Shown: positions 27,998 through 36,008 of the stretch, piece by piece
Position numbering within the stretch: position 1 is the first letter of the stretch
How the letters are laid out: each line of letters starts with the position of its first letter
Assembly (NCBI RefSeq): GCF_035317345.1
Contig: NZ_JAYKTU010000007.1
DNA: 64,000 nt
Strand: one strand, 5' to 3'
Source: Cellvibrio fontiphilus
GTDB taxonomy: Bacteria; Pseudomonadota; Gammaproteobacteria; Pseudomonadales; Cellvibrionaceae
Notes under the pieces: generated by a model
Database searches by the model: none
The model's input: the letters and a program-made list of their open reading frames with translations, nothing else
Told to the model about the DNA's origin: nothing
Position numbers and translations under genes: made by a program

Positions 27998-29201
27998 TTC
28001 AGAAAGCCATCTGTCCAAACAGCGTCCGCTGGATGGTGTTCGTATCATTGAGGTAGGGCAATTAATTGCCGGGCCATTCGCTGGTTGTGTGCTGGGATAT
28101 TTTGGTGCGGAGATAATTAAAATTGAACCTCCCGAAGGAGACGCAATTCGTAATTGGCGTATATTGGAAAACGGAACTTCTTTTTGGTGGCGCAGTATTG
28201 GGCGCAATAAAAAAAGCATCACTCTGGATTTAAAAAAAACAGAAGGGCAAGACATTGCTCGGCAGTTAATCGAGCATGCCGATGTGGTTATAGAGAACTT
28301 CCGGCCCGGTGTTATGGAGTCTTGGGGGCTTGGACCTGAAGTTTTTAAAATCAGCAATCCCGGTTTGATTTATGCGCGTATATCAGGCTACGGACAAACA
28401 GGTCCCTACGCCAGTAAGCCAGGCTTTGCATCAGTCTGTGAAGGAATAAGTGGATTCCGTTATGTAAATGGATTTCCTAACCAGGCACCGGTTCGCCCTA
28501 ATTTAAGTATCGGAGATACCATTTCTGGTATTCATGCTGCATTGGGTGTTGCACTTGCGTTGTTGCAGCGCAATAACAGTGGCGAGGGACAAATGGTAGA
28601 TGTTGCGCTCTATGAATCCATGTTTAATCTAATGGAAGCAGTGGTGCCGGAATTTTCGGGTGCTGGTGTTGTGCGTGAACCATCGGGCACAACAGTTACT
28701 GGTATTGTTCCTACCAATACATATCGCTGTAGAAATGGAAAGTACGTCGTGATTGGCGGCAATGGCGATTCAATTTTTCAACGATTAATGCAGGTGGCTG
28801 GCCACCCTGAAATGGCTACTGATCCACGCATGGCGAACAACGCCGGGCGAGTACAGCATGAGCTAGAAATAGATAACGCGTTGGCTGCTTGGTGTATGAG
28901 CAAAGATGCAGATGAAATTTTGCAGCTTCTGGAACAGGCGCGTGTACCTGCCGGCCCCATTTATAGCGTAAAAGATATGTTTGCCGATCCACATTTTGCC
29001 GCACGCGGAATGTTCGAGCAGGTGCAAATAAATGGAAAACCTTTGCAGTTGCCAGCGATTGCGCCAAAGTTATCGCAAACTCCTGGTGTAACCGATTGGC
29101 CGGGTGGCGATATTGGCAGTCATACATTGGATATTTTGCAAGACGTGCTGAATTTCACTCCTGAACAAATCGAACATCTAAAAATATCTGGTGTTATCTG
29201 A
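27990..29201 (+). CDS. CaiB/BaiF family class III CoA-transferase
   Basis: The 403-residue protein begins PLDGVRIIEVGQLIAGPFAG, has GRNKKSITLDLK and ENFRPGVMESWGLG, and a mid-protein region with YARISGYGQTGPY; these are hallmarks of class III CoA-transferases, where a conserved aspartate carries the acyl intermediate. The family moves CoA between carboxylic acids such as carnitine, oxalate or bile acids; the substrate here cannot be named. The start codon overlaps the previous gene by 8 bases, so the two are translationally linked. Confidence 0.9.
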   Translation: MNSSESHLSKQRPLDGVRIIEVGQLIAGPFAGCVLGYFGAEIIKIEPPEGDAIRNWRILENGTSFWWRSIGRNKKSITLDLKKTEGQDIARQLIEHADVVIENFRPGVMESWGLGPEVFKISNPGLIYARISGYGQTGPYASKPGFASVCEGISGFRYVNGFPNQAPVRPNLSIGDTISGIHAALGVALALLQRNNSGEGQMVDVALYESMFNLMEAVVPEFSGAGVVREPSGTTVTGIVPTNTYRCRNGKYVVIGGNGDSIFQRLMQVAGHPEMATDPRMANNAGRVQHELEIDNALAAWCMSKDADEILQLLEQARVPAGPIYSVKDMFADPHFAARGMFEQVQINGKPLQLPAIAPKLSQTPGVTDWPGGDIGSHTLDILQDVLNFTPEQIEHLKISGVI

Positions 29202-29226
29202 TGATCTTCTTAAAAAGGATAGAGCT

Positions 29227-29496
29227 ATGTCATTACCATCCGGTTTGTATCGCCATTACAAGGGCAAAGATTATTTTGTTTTCCAAGTCGCACATCACAG
29301 TGAAACTCGCGAACCTGTAGTTTTTTATCGCTGTTTATATGGTGATTATTCTTGGTGGGTGCGCCCTTTGGAAATGTTTACTGAGTCTATAGAATTTGCG
29401 GGTGAAACTATCCCGCGCTTTCGTTTTTTACGTGAGCCAAATGAAAATGAAATTGCGATATTTTTAGCAGCACATTTGGATTATCAGCAATCGTGA
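29227..29496 (+). CDS. DUF1653 family protein
   Basis: The 89-residue protein contains the DUF1653 pattern: LPSGLYRHYKGKDYFVFQVAHHSETREPVVFYRCLYGD, then a WWVRPLEMF motif and a C-terminal PRFRFL. The family is widespread and uncharacterised. The ATG at 29227 has an AAGGA ribosome site, preferable to the earlier ATG inside the CoA-transferase gene. Its stop overlaps the tadA start in a 4-base GTGA. Confidence 0.88.
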   Translation: MSLPSGLYRHYKGKDYFVFQVAHHSETREPVVFYRCLYGDYSWWVRPLEMFTESIEFAGETIPRFRFLREPNENEIAIFLAAHLDYQQS

Positions 29497-30017
29497 CTTC
29501 TTTAGATGAGCGCGACAATAACGATTCGCTGTTAGTGCAGGACGAATATTGGATGAGCCGCGCGTTTGCTCTTGCCGCACAAGGCGAGCAATTGGGCGAA
29601 GTGCCGGTAGGTGCCGTTATTGTTTACGATGGGCAGGTCGTGGGTGAGGGGTTTAATCAGCCAATTACCAGTCATGATCCAACGGCGCATGCCGAAATTG
29701 TTGCGTTGCGTCAGGCGGCGCAACAATTACAAAACTATCGACTGGTTGGTGCGAGTATTTATGTCACTTTAGAGCCTTGTACTATGTGCGTTGGCGCTTT
29801 GGTGCACGCACGTATATCGAGATTGGTTTTTGGTACTGCCGAGCCGAAGGCGGGAGCTGTAGTCAGTAAGTCACAATTATTGGATAACGATTACTTCAAT
29901 CATCGAGTGAGTTACAGCAGTGGTGTTATGGCGCAGGAATGTCAGCATCAGCTGAGTCAGTTTTTTGCACTGCGTCGTCAGCAAAAACGACAAGAGAAAG
30001 AGCAGCGTCTGAAATAA
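29493..30017 (+). CDS. tadA: tRNA adenosine(34) deaminase
   Basis: TadA converts A34 of tRNA-Arg(ACG) to inosine, which broadens codon reading and is essential in most bacteria. The zinc and proton-shuttle motif HAE lies at residues 66-68 and PCTMC at 95-99, both intact. The 174 residues include a slightly longer N-terminus than usual. The GTG start overlaps the upstream stop by four bases (GTGA), indicating translational coupling. The C-terminus is rich in Q, K and R. Confidence 0.95.
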   Translation: MTSLDERDNNDSLLVQDEYWMSRAFALAAQGEQLGEVPVGAVIVYDGQVVGEGFNQPITSHDPTAHAEIVALRQAAQQLQNYRLVGASIYVTLEPCTMCVGALVHARISRLVFGTAEPKAGAVVSKSQLLDNDYFNHRVSYSSGVMAQECQHQLSQFFALRRQQKRQEKEQRLK

Positions 30018-30018
30018 G

Positions 30019-30041
30019 AAGGGGCCGCTATGCGGCCCCTT
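30019..30041 (+). terminator. GC-rich hairpin directly after tadA
   Basis: A perfect 10-base stem (AAGGGGCCGC at 30019-30028, GCGGCCCCTT at 30032-30041) with a 3-base loop sits two bases after the stop. There is no T run, so it may be a 3'-end stabilising hairpin or a weak terminator. Confidence 0.6.
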
Positions 30042-30321
30042 ACAGATACTATCCCTTAGTAGAAGTAGTCAATATGCTCGACATTCCCTTCGATTCCCTG
30101 ACCGCCTTTCCTCCTGCGCTAGCGCAATCCCTTGATGTCTCCTGACATCGCGTCCCTAACAGGTGGGCGCATCCATTGACCTTTCTTGGCCAGATCACAT
30201 CATTGTCTACTTCCTTGATGTGATCATTATGCTGGCAGGTTGACGCGTAGGATAGTCGCCAAAGGCGCTATCTTTTGTGAGACATTGACTACACTGCATA
30301 ACTTTAATGTCTATTCTTGGC
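30042..30321. other. Structured intergenic region between convergent tadA and ppnN
   Basis: No supported gene. The region has several inverted repeats: GATGTC/GACATC at 30134-30149, a 10-base GATCACATCA/TGATGTGATC pair at 30193-30225, and a terminator-like hairpin at 30251-30276. It may serve as a transcription-stop zone from both sides. Confidence 0.5.
30251..30276 (+). terminator. Terminator-like hairpin
   Basis: GATAGTCGCC (30251-30260) pairs with GGCGCTATC (30264-30272), with one bulged T and loop AAA, followed by TTTT. It is oriented to stop plus-strand transcription coming from tadA or from an unrecognised RNA in the gap. Confidence 0.5.
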
Positions 30322-31734
30322 TCATTTAATAACTTTATAGCAGGGTACATATTCCCTGCCGGGTAGTTTCATTCGATTATCACGTGCAAAGGAGGCCAAT
30401 AGTTCATCAATGGGATGCATAATCTCTGGATCGCCGTGTAACTCGAAGTGGCCGAATTCTTCAATTGCACAAATACCTTCCTCCTTCACGTTACCCGCCA
30501 CTATGCCCGAGAAGGCACGGCGTAAATTAGCCGCCAGCTGATTAACTGGTTGGTTCTTGTGGAGCTCCAGGTTGCGCATGTTCTCATGGGTGGGGATAAA
30601 GGGTTGCTGTAAGTCAGGGCTGATCCGCAGTTGCCAATTAAAGTAATAAGCATCATCACTTTGCTTGCGGAATTCCCTGACTTTTTTGATTCCCTCTTTC
30701 ATTTCTCGTGCAACCGCTTCGGAATCATTCACAATAATTTTGTAATGGGATTGCGCTTCAGCACCCAGAGTGTCACCAATAAAACTATCGATATGGGCAA
30801 AATAATCTGCCGAACTTTCTGGCCCAGTGAAGACGAGAGGGAAGGGAATTTCCTTATTATCCGGATGCAGAAGTATGCCCAGAATGTAAAGAATTTCCTC
30901 GGTGGTTCCTGCGCCGCCCGGGAATACAATAATGCCATGACCCAAGCGTACAAATGCCTCAAGGCGCTTTTCAATGTCCGGCATAATGGCTAACTGATTA
31001 ACAATTGGGTTCGGTGCTTCCGCGGCGATAATGCCTGGCTCGGTAATACCAATATAGCGGCCATTATTGATGCGCTGTTTAGCATGGCCAATCGTTGCTC
31101 CCTTCATCGGGCCTTTCATTGCTCCCGGCCCGCAGCCAGTGCAAATATCCAGACTGCGTAAACCGAGTTGATAGCCAACTTCTTTGGTGTATTCATATTC
31201 AACGCGATTAATTGAGTGTCCTCCCCAGCAGACCACCAAGTTGGGGTCTAGGCCTGGCTGCAACAAATTGGCGTTGCGCAGCATGTGGAATACAGCATCG
31301 GTAATACCCTCGGAACTGTTTAAATTAAATTTTGGATTACCTTTGATTTCATCATTGGTGTAAATCACATCACGCAAAACTGTAAACAAATGTTCGCTAA
31401 TGCCACGAATCATTTTGTCATCTACAAATGCATTAGCCGGCGCATTTTTAACCGCAAGTTTTATTCCCCGTTCTTGTTGCACAATACTGATGTCAAAATC
31501 CTTATACCGTTCCAGCAACTCTTTGCCGTCATCCAGGTCATTACCTGTATTCAGTACGGCAAGAGAACAGCTGCGAAATAATTTATAAAGGCCGCTTTGA
31601 CTGGAGTCCAAGAGTTTCGCAGCTTCTATTTTGGAGAGAGCATTCAGTTGGTCGATGGGCGAGATAAGTGCGTCTACAGTTTTATAAACGCCGGGTTCAG
31701 TGAGAATGGGTTGATTTGGGTTCAGATTACTCAT
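30322..31734 (-). CDS. ppnN: Nucleotide 5'-monophosphate nucleosidase (LOG family)
   Basis: PpnN (YgdH) splits purine and pyrimidine nucleoside monophosphates into base and ribose 5-phosphate and is regulated by (p)ppGpp in E. coli. The 470-residue protein shares the YgdH N-terminal region (LYKLFRSCSLAVLNTGN, then FDISIVQQERGIKL) and the LOG/lysine decarboxylase-like motifs CGPGAMKGPMKGA and PGGAGTTEE that form the active site. I chose the ATG at 31734 because an AAGGA ribosome site lies five bases before it; the upstream ATG at 31749 lacks one. Confidence 0.93.
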   Translation of the reverse strand: MSNLNPNQPILTEPGVYKTVDALISPIDQLNALSKIEAAKLLDSSQSGLYKLFRSCSLAVLNTGNDLDDGKELLERYKDFDISIVQQERGIKLAVKNAPANAFVDDKMIRGISEHLFTVLRDVIYTNDEIKGNPKFNLNSSEGITDAVFHMLRNANLLQPGLDPNLVVCWGGHSINRVEYEYTKEVGYQLGLRSLDICTGCGPGAMKGPMKGATIGHAKQRINNGRYIGITEPGIIAAEAPNPIVNQLAIMPDIEKRLEAFVRLGHGIIVFPGGAGTTEEILYILGILLHPDNKEIPFPLVFTGPESSADYFAHIDSFIGDTLGAEAQSHYKIIVNDSEAVAREMKEGIKKVREFRKQSDDAYYFNWQLRISPDLQQPFIPTHENMRNLELHKNQPVNQLAANLRRAFSGIVAGNVKEEGICAIEEFGHFELHGDPEIMHPIDELLASFARDNRMKLPGREYVPCYKVIK

Positions 31735-31910
31735 AGTGTTCCTTAGCATCGAGGATGCGCTTGTTTGCCATCATATGGACAGCGTTAATTTTATTTTGTT
31801 ATCCCTAGTGTAGTGCTAATTTCTCGGGAGTGTACTTTCTTGGTGTTTTGTCTGCTGATTCAGTATTTTCTGTTTGTTTTTTGATCTTTCTGTGATTTGG
31901 AGAGGAGCTG

Positions 31911-32576
31911 ATGGAATATTTATCCTGTGTGGAAATTGAGACTGGTACGACACCAGTCAATGCAAGTGTAATTTGGTTGCATGGATTAGGTGCCGATGGT
32001 TACGATTTTGTGCCTGTTATTTCAGAGTTAAATTTGCCGGATCATCTCGCAATTCGTTTTTTATTTCCTCATGCCCCCGAGTTGCCCGTTACAGTCAATG
32101 GTGGCTACTTAATGCCCGCTTGGTATGACATTCTGGAAATGAATTTGGAGCGCAAAATAGATTTGCCGCAATTGCTTGCCAGTGCCAGAAAAATACAGGC
32201 GCTTATAGAGCGGGAAATAGCGCGTGGTATTCCATCGCAGCGAGTTTTGCTTGCCGGATTTTCACAGGGTGGTGCTGTGGTTTATCAAGCGGGTTTGAGC
32301 TTTGATAAGCCTTTGGCTGGTTTATTGGCTATGTCCAGTTATTTGGCAGGTCAAGCAAACCTGGAAATTAATCCAGCCAACCAATTAACACCGATATTGA
32401 TTCAGCATGGGCTTCAGGATCATATAGTCCCTGATGTATTAGGACAGCGCGCTTTTCGCTTCTTAAGTGATAGTGGATCTAAGCCTGAGTATGAGTCTTA
32501 TGCGATGGATCACAGTCTGTGCGCTGAACAGATTGAGGCGATATCTCGATGGATCCAGCGCATTTTTAAACAATAA
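31911..32576 (+). CDS. Phospholipase/carboxylesterase family hydrolase
   Basis: The 221-residue alpha/beta hydrolase resembles small bacterial carboxylesterases such as Pseudomonas EstB and the acyl-protein thioesterases. It has VIWLHGLGADGYDF near the start, nucleophile motif GFSQGG near residue 118, an aspartate in QDHIVP and a terminal histidine in DHSLC. There is no signal peptide. The ribosome site is GGAGAGGAG. Its stop codon abuts the stop of the convergent GH84 gene with no base between. Confidence 0.9.
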   Translation: MEYLSCVEIETGTTPVNASVIWLHGLGADGYDFVPVISELNLPDHLAIRFLFPHAPELPVTVNGGYLMPAWYDILEMNLERKIDLPQLLASARKIQALIEREIARGIPSQRVLLAGFSQGGAVVYQAGLSFDKPLAGLLAMSSYLAGQANLEINPANQLTPILIQHGLQDHIVPDVLGQRAFRFLSDSGSKPEYESYAMDHSLCAEQIEAISRWIQRIFKQ

Positions 32577-33662
32577 TTATTCTGTCAAGCAGGCGGGGTC
32601 AAAGGTGTAAGCGCCATCCAGCCAATTGATAACTTCCTGAGCATATGGGTTGTCGCCAAATTGGCTGTAGCGCGCGCGTAGATATTGCTGTTCCACATGG
32701 CTAAGGTTTTTTAAACCCTTGTCTTGCAGCGTGTTTATGTCTTCCGCTAAACATTGCGAAAGCGCGCCCCCGCAGAGTTCTTTGATTATGTGCGGAAATA
32801 TGTTTTCAGGCGAGTAAATAGCTTGCTGAGAATAGGCAAGGGGTAAGCTTGCCAATGGAATGCGTGAAAGCCACGCTTGGTTCATTGGATTGATAGCGTG
32901 ACCAGATAGTTTTCCCTCTAGCTGCCCGTGGGCTTTATTGAATGGTCGAAGCTGCAATAAATTGGATTTTACGGCGCCGTCATTCACCGGATAATTGTCC
33001 CAAAGAAAAGGTTTTCTGCCTATTAACATTTCAATTTCTGACAAATGTTCATGGCTGTAGGCGTTAGAGCACACTTTTTCTCCAGTCCAAAATATATCGA
33101 TATTTCTATCTAATCTACGGGAAAAAGTTTGCCAATAATTGTCAGGCATGGTGCCAAATACTTTCTCAAGCACTGGATCAAAACTGTAATAAGTGGGGCA
33201 AAAAATAATTCGTTTTGCGCAGCTCAGTTCAGCAGCTTCATGGGTGATATCAATTTGAATATCCGCGAGGCTCGGAATATCACCGCGCATATCATCAAAT
33301 AAAATACAAAGAATATCGGGTTGTAGATCATTGATTTGCTGGATGCGCTGTTTTAACTGTTCGCGCTGATGGAGTTGATTTCCCAGGTAAATTTCATGGG
33401 GGCTAAGCCCTATGCCAAAGTTGACTTGCTTATCCGCATATGCGCCTCGCAGATTGGATAATTTTTCTTTAATTGCTGCTGGCCAATCTTCTTGCCAGAT
33501 GCGTCGCAAGTGCTTGTCACTTTTTGGTGCATAGATATAAAAATCATAACCCTGTTCAGCAAGAAAGTCGGCGTAAGTTTTGCGTTCACTCCATGTCCAT
33601 TCGCGGCCAAAAAAGCCTTCGATTATCCCCAGAGGTGTCGAATATTTTTTATTTGTAGGCAT
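32577..33662 (-). CDS. GH84 family beta-N-acetylglucosaminidase, catalytic domain only
   Basis: The 361-residue protein is recognised as a GH84 (O-GlcNAcase/hyaluronidase-like) enzyme by GIIEGFFGREW at residues 12-22, the catalytic aspartate pair FDDM at 122-125, and WDNYPV at 221-226. GH84 enzymes use substrate-assisted catalysis to remove beta-linked GlcNAc. Unlike many bacterial members it has no signal peptide and no carbohydrate-binding or other accessory domain, so it is probably cytoplasmic. Possible roles are recycling of imported GlcNAc-glycans or acting on an intracellular conjugate; neither is shown by context. Confidence 0.9.
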   Translation of the reverse strand: MPTNKKYSTPLGIIEGFFGREWTWSERKTYADFLAEQGYDFYIYAPKSDKHLRRIWQEDWPAAIKEKLSNLRGAYADKQVNFGIGLSPHEIYLGNQLHQREQLKQRIQQINDLQPDILCILFDDMRGDIPSLADIQIDITHEAAELSCAKRIIFCPTYYSFDPVLEKVFGTMPDNYWQTFSRRLDRNIDIFWTGEKVCSNAYSHEHLSEIEMLIGRKPFLWDNYPVNDGAVKSNLLQLRPFNKAHGQLEGKLSGHAINPMNQAWLSRIPLASLPLAYSQQAIYSPENIFPHIIKELCGGALSQCLAEDINTLQDKGLKNLSHVEQQYLRARYSQFGDNPYAQEVINWLDGAYTFDPACLTE

Positions 33663-34239
33663 GGTTGGTAACTCCGCGACTGATATTTCTTGCTGGTTAT
33701 AAAGGGGCGGTGAATCTTTGAATTATGAAAATATTTGCTGCTTTTTTTAGGTGTTTCTCACACGCTTGGCGGTTGCTAAGAGTTTTCCACTTTTTTAAAT
33801 GATAGTGCTTTTTTAATGCGCTCTACGTGGCTTGGCGTTAATTGACACTCCATGGTCATCTGCCTATGATAGCGGCCTTTTCAAGTTGAGCAATTTGGGC
33901 TGGTTTTTGCGGGAATTTAGCGCAATTACACCACTAGTGCGTTGCATTATCCCAATGATTTTTTCATATAGGTTGGTGCTTTCGCATCTGAATTGCTCAT
34001 TAATGCTGGTCTCTAGGATGGCCTGCAGGTTCATGGGTAAAAAGTAGGAAGCTTATCACTTCCGTTTCCTATGCAGACCCCGGATGCAGATATAAAACGG
34101 TATTGGATTCTGCGGAAGGTTCCTCCGCAACAGAGGTAAGATTTTTACCGCTATCAAAACTAAAAAGTGGAACCAGTTTAAAAATCAACCGCCTCTATAT
34201 TAGGTATATCACCTATACAACATCGTTTGTGGAGTAGAA
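33663..34239 (+). other. 577-base region between GH84 gene and pgi
   Basis: No protein gene is supported. The right-hand part holds a near-consensus promoter (33842-33870) and a long potential pgi leader. The leader has short inverted repeats: GGAAG/CTTCC at 34047-34063, TGCGGA/TCCGCA at 34111-34129, GGTAA/TTACC at 34135-34149 and TAGGT/ACCTA at 34201-34215. It also has a direct repeat ATGCAGA at 34071 and 34084. The left part should contain the promoter for the divergent GH84 gene. Confidence 0.55.
33842..33870 (+). promoter_or_regulatory. Near-consensus sigma-70 promoter upstream of pgi
   Basis: A perfect -35 TTGACA (33842-33847), a 17-base spacer and a TATGAT -10 (33865-33870) face pgi. 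The expected start near 33877 would give a 5' leader of about 360 bases, or an independent small RNA. Confidence 0.7.
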
Positions 34240-35904
34240 ATGACCAAGCCTGACGTGCGCCCTACCGACCTGCCTTCGTGGAAAATACTTGAAGCCCATG
34301 CGGCGCAAATGAAAGACCGCCATCTCAAAGAATTGTTTGCCGAAGACGACAAGCGATTTAACAAGTTCTCTCTGCAGCTAGCTCCCTTCCTTTTTGACTA
34401 CTCCAAAAATCTTATCACTGATGAAACAAAAACGGCTCTATTGGCTTTGGCTGAAGAGTCGGGTGTTGAGTCCTGGCGTACAAAGATGTTTGCTGCGGAA
34501 CATATAAATGCAACTGAAGATCGCGCGGTAATGCACGTAGCCCTACGTGATAAATCAGTTGATCCGATTCTGATTGATGGTGTTGATGCTCGCCCGGCGG
34601 TAAACGCCGAGCTGGAGCGTATGCGCAAGCTGAGTGAAAAGCTGCGCTCCGGTGCCTGGCTTGGTTATACCGGAAAAACCATTACCGACATAGTGAGTAT
34701 TGGTATCGGTGGTTCTAATCTTGGACCCCTGATGGTTTGTGAGGCGCTGAAAGCATACAGCGACAAGCGCTTTAATATGCATTTTGTTTCCAATATCGAC
34801 GGTGTGCAGATTGCCGAGGTATTGGAGGGCTTAAACCCGGAAACGACTCTATTTGTTATTTCCTCTAAAACCTTTACCACCCAAGAGACAATGACCAATG
34901 CGCGCACTGCTGAGCAGTGGTTTATGGCTGCAGCTGGCGATAAGACTGCTATTGCCAAGCATTTTGTGGCGGTATCTACCAATCGCAAATTGGTAACTGC
35001 TTTCGGTATTGCAGAAGAAAATATTTTTGATATGTGGGATTGGGTCGGCGGACGCTTCTCTCTCTGGTCAGCGATCGGTTTGCCAATTGTATTGTCGCTT
35101 GGCTTTGGGGTGTTCGACGAGTTGTTGCAAGGCGCTTACGCGATGGATCAACACTTCAAGACGGCTCCGTTGGCTGAGAATGCGCCGGTGATGCTGGCCT
35201 TGGTAGGGATTTGGAACCGTAACTTCCTCGGCTATCCTGCTCATGCGCTTTTGCCATATGATCAATGTCTGCACCGTTTTCCCGCTTACATGCAGCAAGC
35301 GGAAATGGAGAGTAACGGTAAATCCGTTAATTGGGCGGGTGAACAAATCAGCTACGGCAGTGTCCCGCTGGTTTGGGGTGAAGTTGGTATCAACGGTCAA
35401 CATGCGTTTTATCAGATGCTGCACCAAGGTACTGATATCATTCCTGCAGATTTTATTGGCTCGGTCACGCCAAACCTTGCTGTTGAGGGGCATCACGATG
35501 CGTTGATGGCAAATTTCTTTGCCCAAACCCAGGCGCTGATGATGGGGATAGACGCTAATCAAGTGCGCAACGAGTTGACTGCAAAAGGCGTTAGTGCCGA
35601 GCGTATTGAAGAAATCGTTGAGCATAAGGTTCATCGCGGTAATCGCCCCAGCAATACCCTGTTGCTGAATAAAGTAGATCCCTGTTCCCTGGGTGCTCTG
35701 ATTGCGCTTTATGAGCACAAAATCTTTGTTCAAGGTATCATCTGGCGCATTCACTCCTTTGATCAGTGGGGTGTTGAGTTGGGCAAGGTGCTGGCTGCTG
35801 GTATCCAGCCGGAGCTGGATATTAATCAGGCAACCAATAGCAAGCACGATGCCTCTACCCGCAACCTGATCGACTATTACAAACGCGCCAAATCAGCTAG
35901 TTAG
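34240..35904 (+). CDS. pgi: Glucose-6-phosphate isomerase
   Basis: Pgi interconverts glucose 6-phosphate and fructose 6-phosphate, linking gluconeogenic flux to the Entner-Doudoroff genes that follow. The 554 residues match the bacterial norm (about 549). Signatures include IGIGGSNLGPLMV, the sugar-phosphate loop SSKTFTTQET, GGRFSLWSAIGLP, and the C-terminal SFDQWGVELGK. The start has a GGAG ribosome site. edd follows 104 bases downstream on the same strand. Confidence 0.97.
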   Translation: MTKPDVRPTDLPSWKILEAHAAQMKDRHLKELFAEDDKRFNKFSLQLAPFLFDYSKNLITDETKTALLALAEESGVESWRTKMFAAEHINATEDRAVMHVALRDKSVDPILIDGVDARPAVNAELERMRKLSEKLRSGAWLGYTGKTITDIVSIGIGGSNLGPLMVCEALKAYSDKRFNMHFVSNIDGVQIAEVLEGLNPETTLFVISSKTFTTQETMTNARTAEQWFMAAAGDKTAIAKHFVAVSTNRKLVTAFGIAEENIFDMWDWVGGRFSLWSAIGLPIVLSLGFGVFDELLQGAYAMDQHFKTAPLAENAPVMLALVGIWNRNFLGYPAHALLPYDQCLHRFPAYMQQAEMESNGKSVNWAGEQISYGSVPLVWGEVGINGQHAFYQMLHQGTDIIPADFIGSVTPNLAVEGHHDALMANFFAQTQALMMGIDANQVRNELTAKGVSAERIEEIVEHKVHRGNRPSNTLLLNKVDPCSLGALIALYEHKIFVQGIIWRIHSFDQWGVELGKVLAAGIQPELDINQATNSKHDASTRNLIDYYKRAKSAS

Positions 35905-36008
35905 GCTGGCGCAACAACTACTCTAGTGTCGGGCAAAGTACCCGGCGCATCCACCGACAGACGATAATGTTTGTCGTAGGCACGGCCCCATAGAGCAATG
36001 GTATCCAC

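Noticed and set aside
30074..30145. Small open frame MLDIPFDSLTAF... after tadA
   Set aside because: No convincing ribosome site, and it overlaps an inverted repeat; could be chance.
33832..34047. Possible 71-codon gene before pgi
   Set aside because: It overlaps the near-consensus promoter elements, has no clear ribosome site, and its translation matches nothing I know.
35068..35847. 259-codon minus-strand open frame inside pgi
   Set aside because: Antisense to a well-conserved pgi gene, with no ribosome site or motif.
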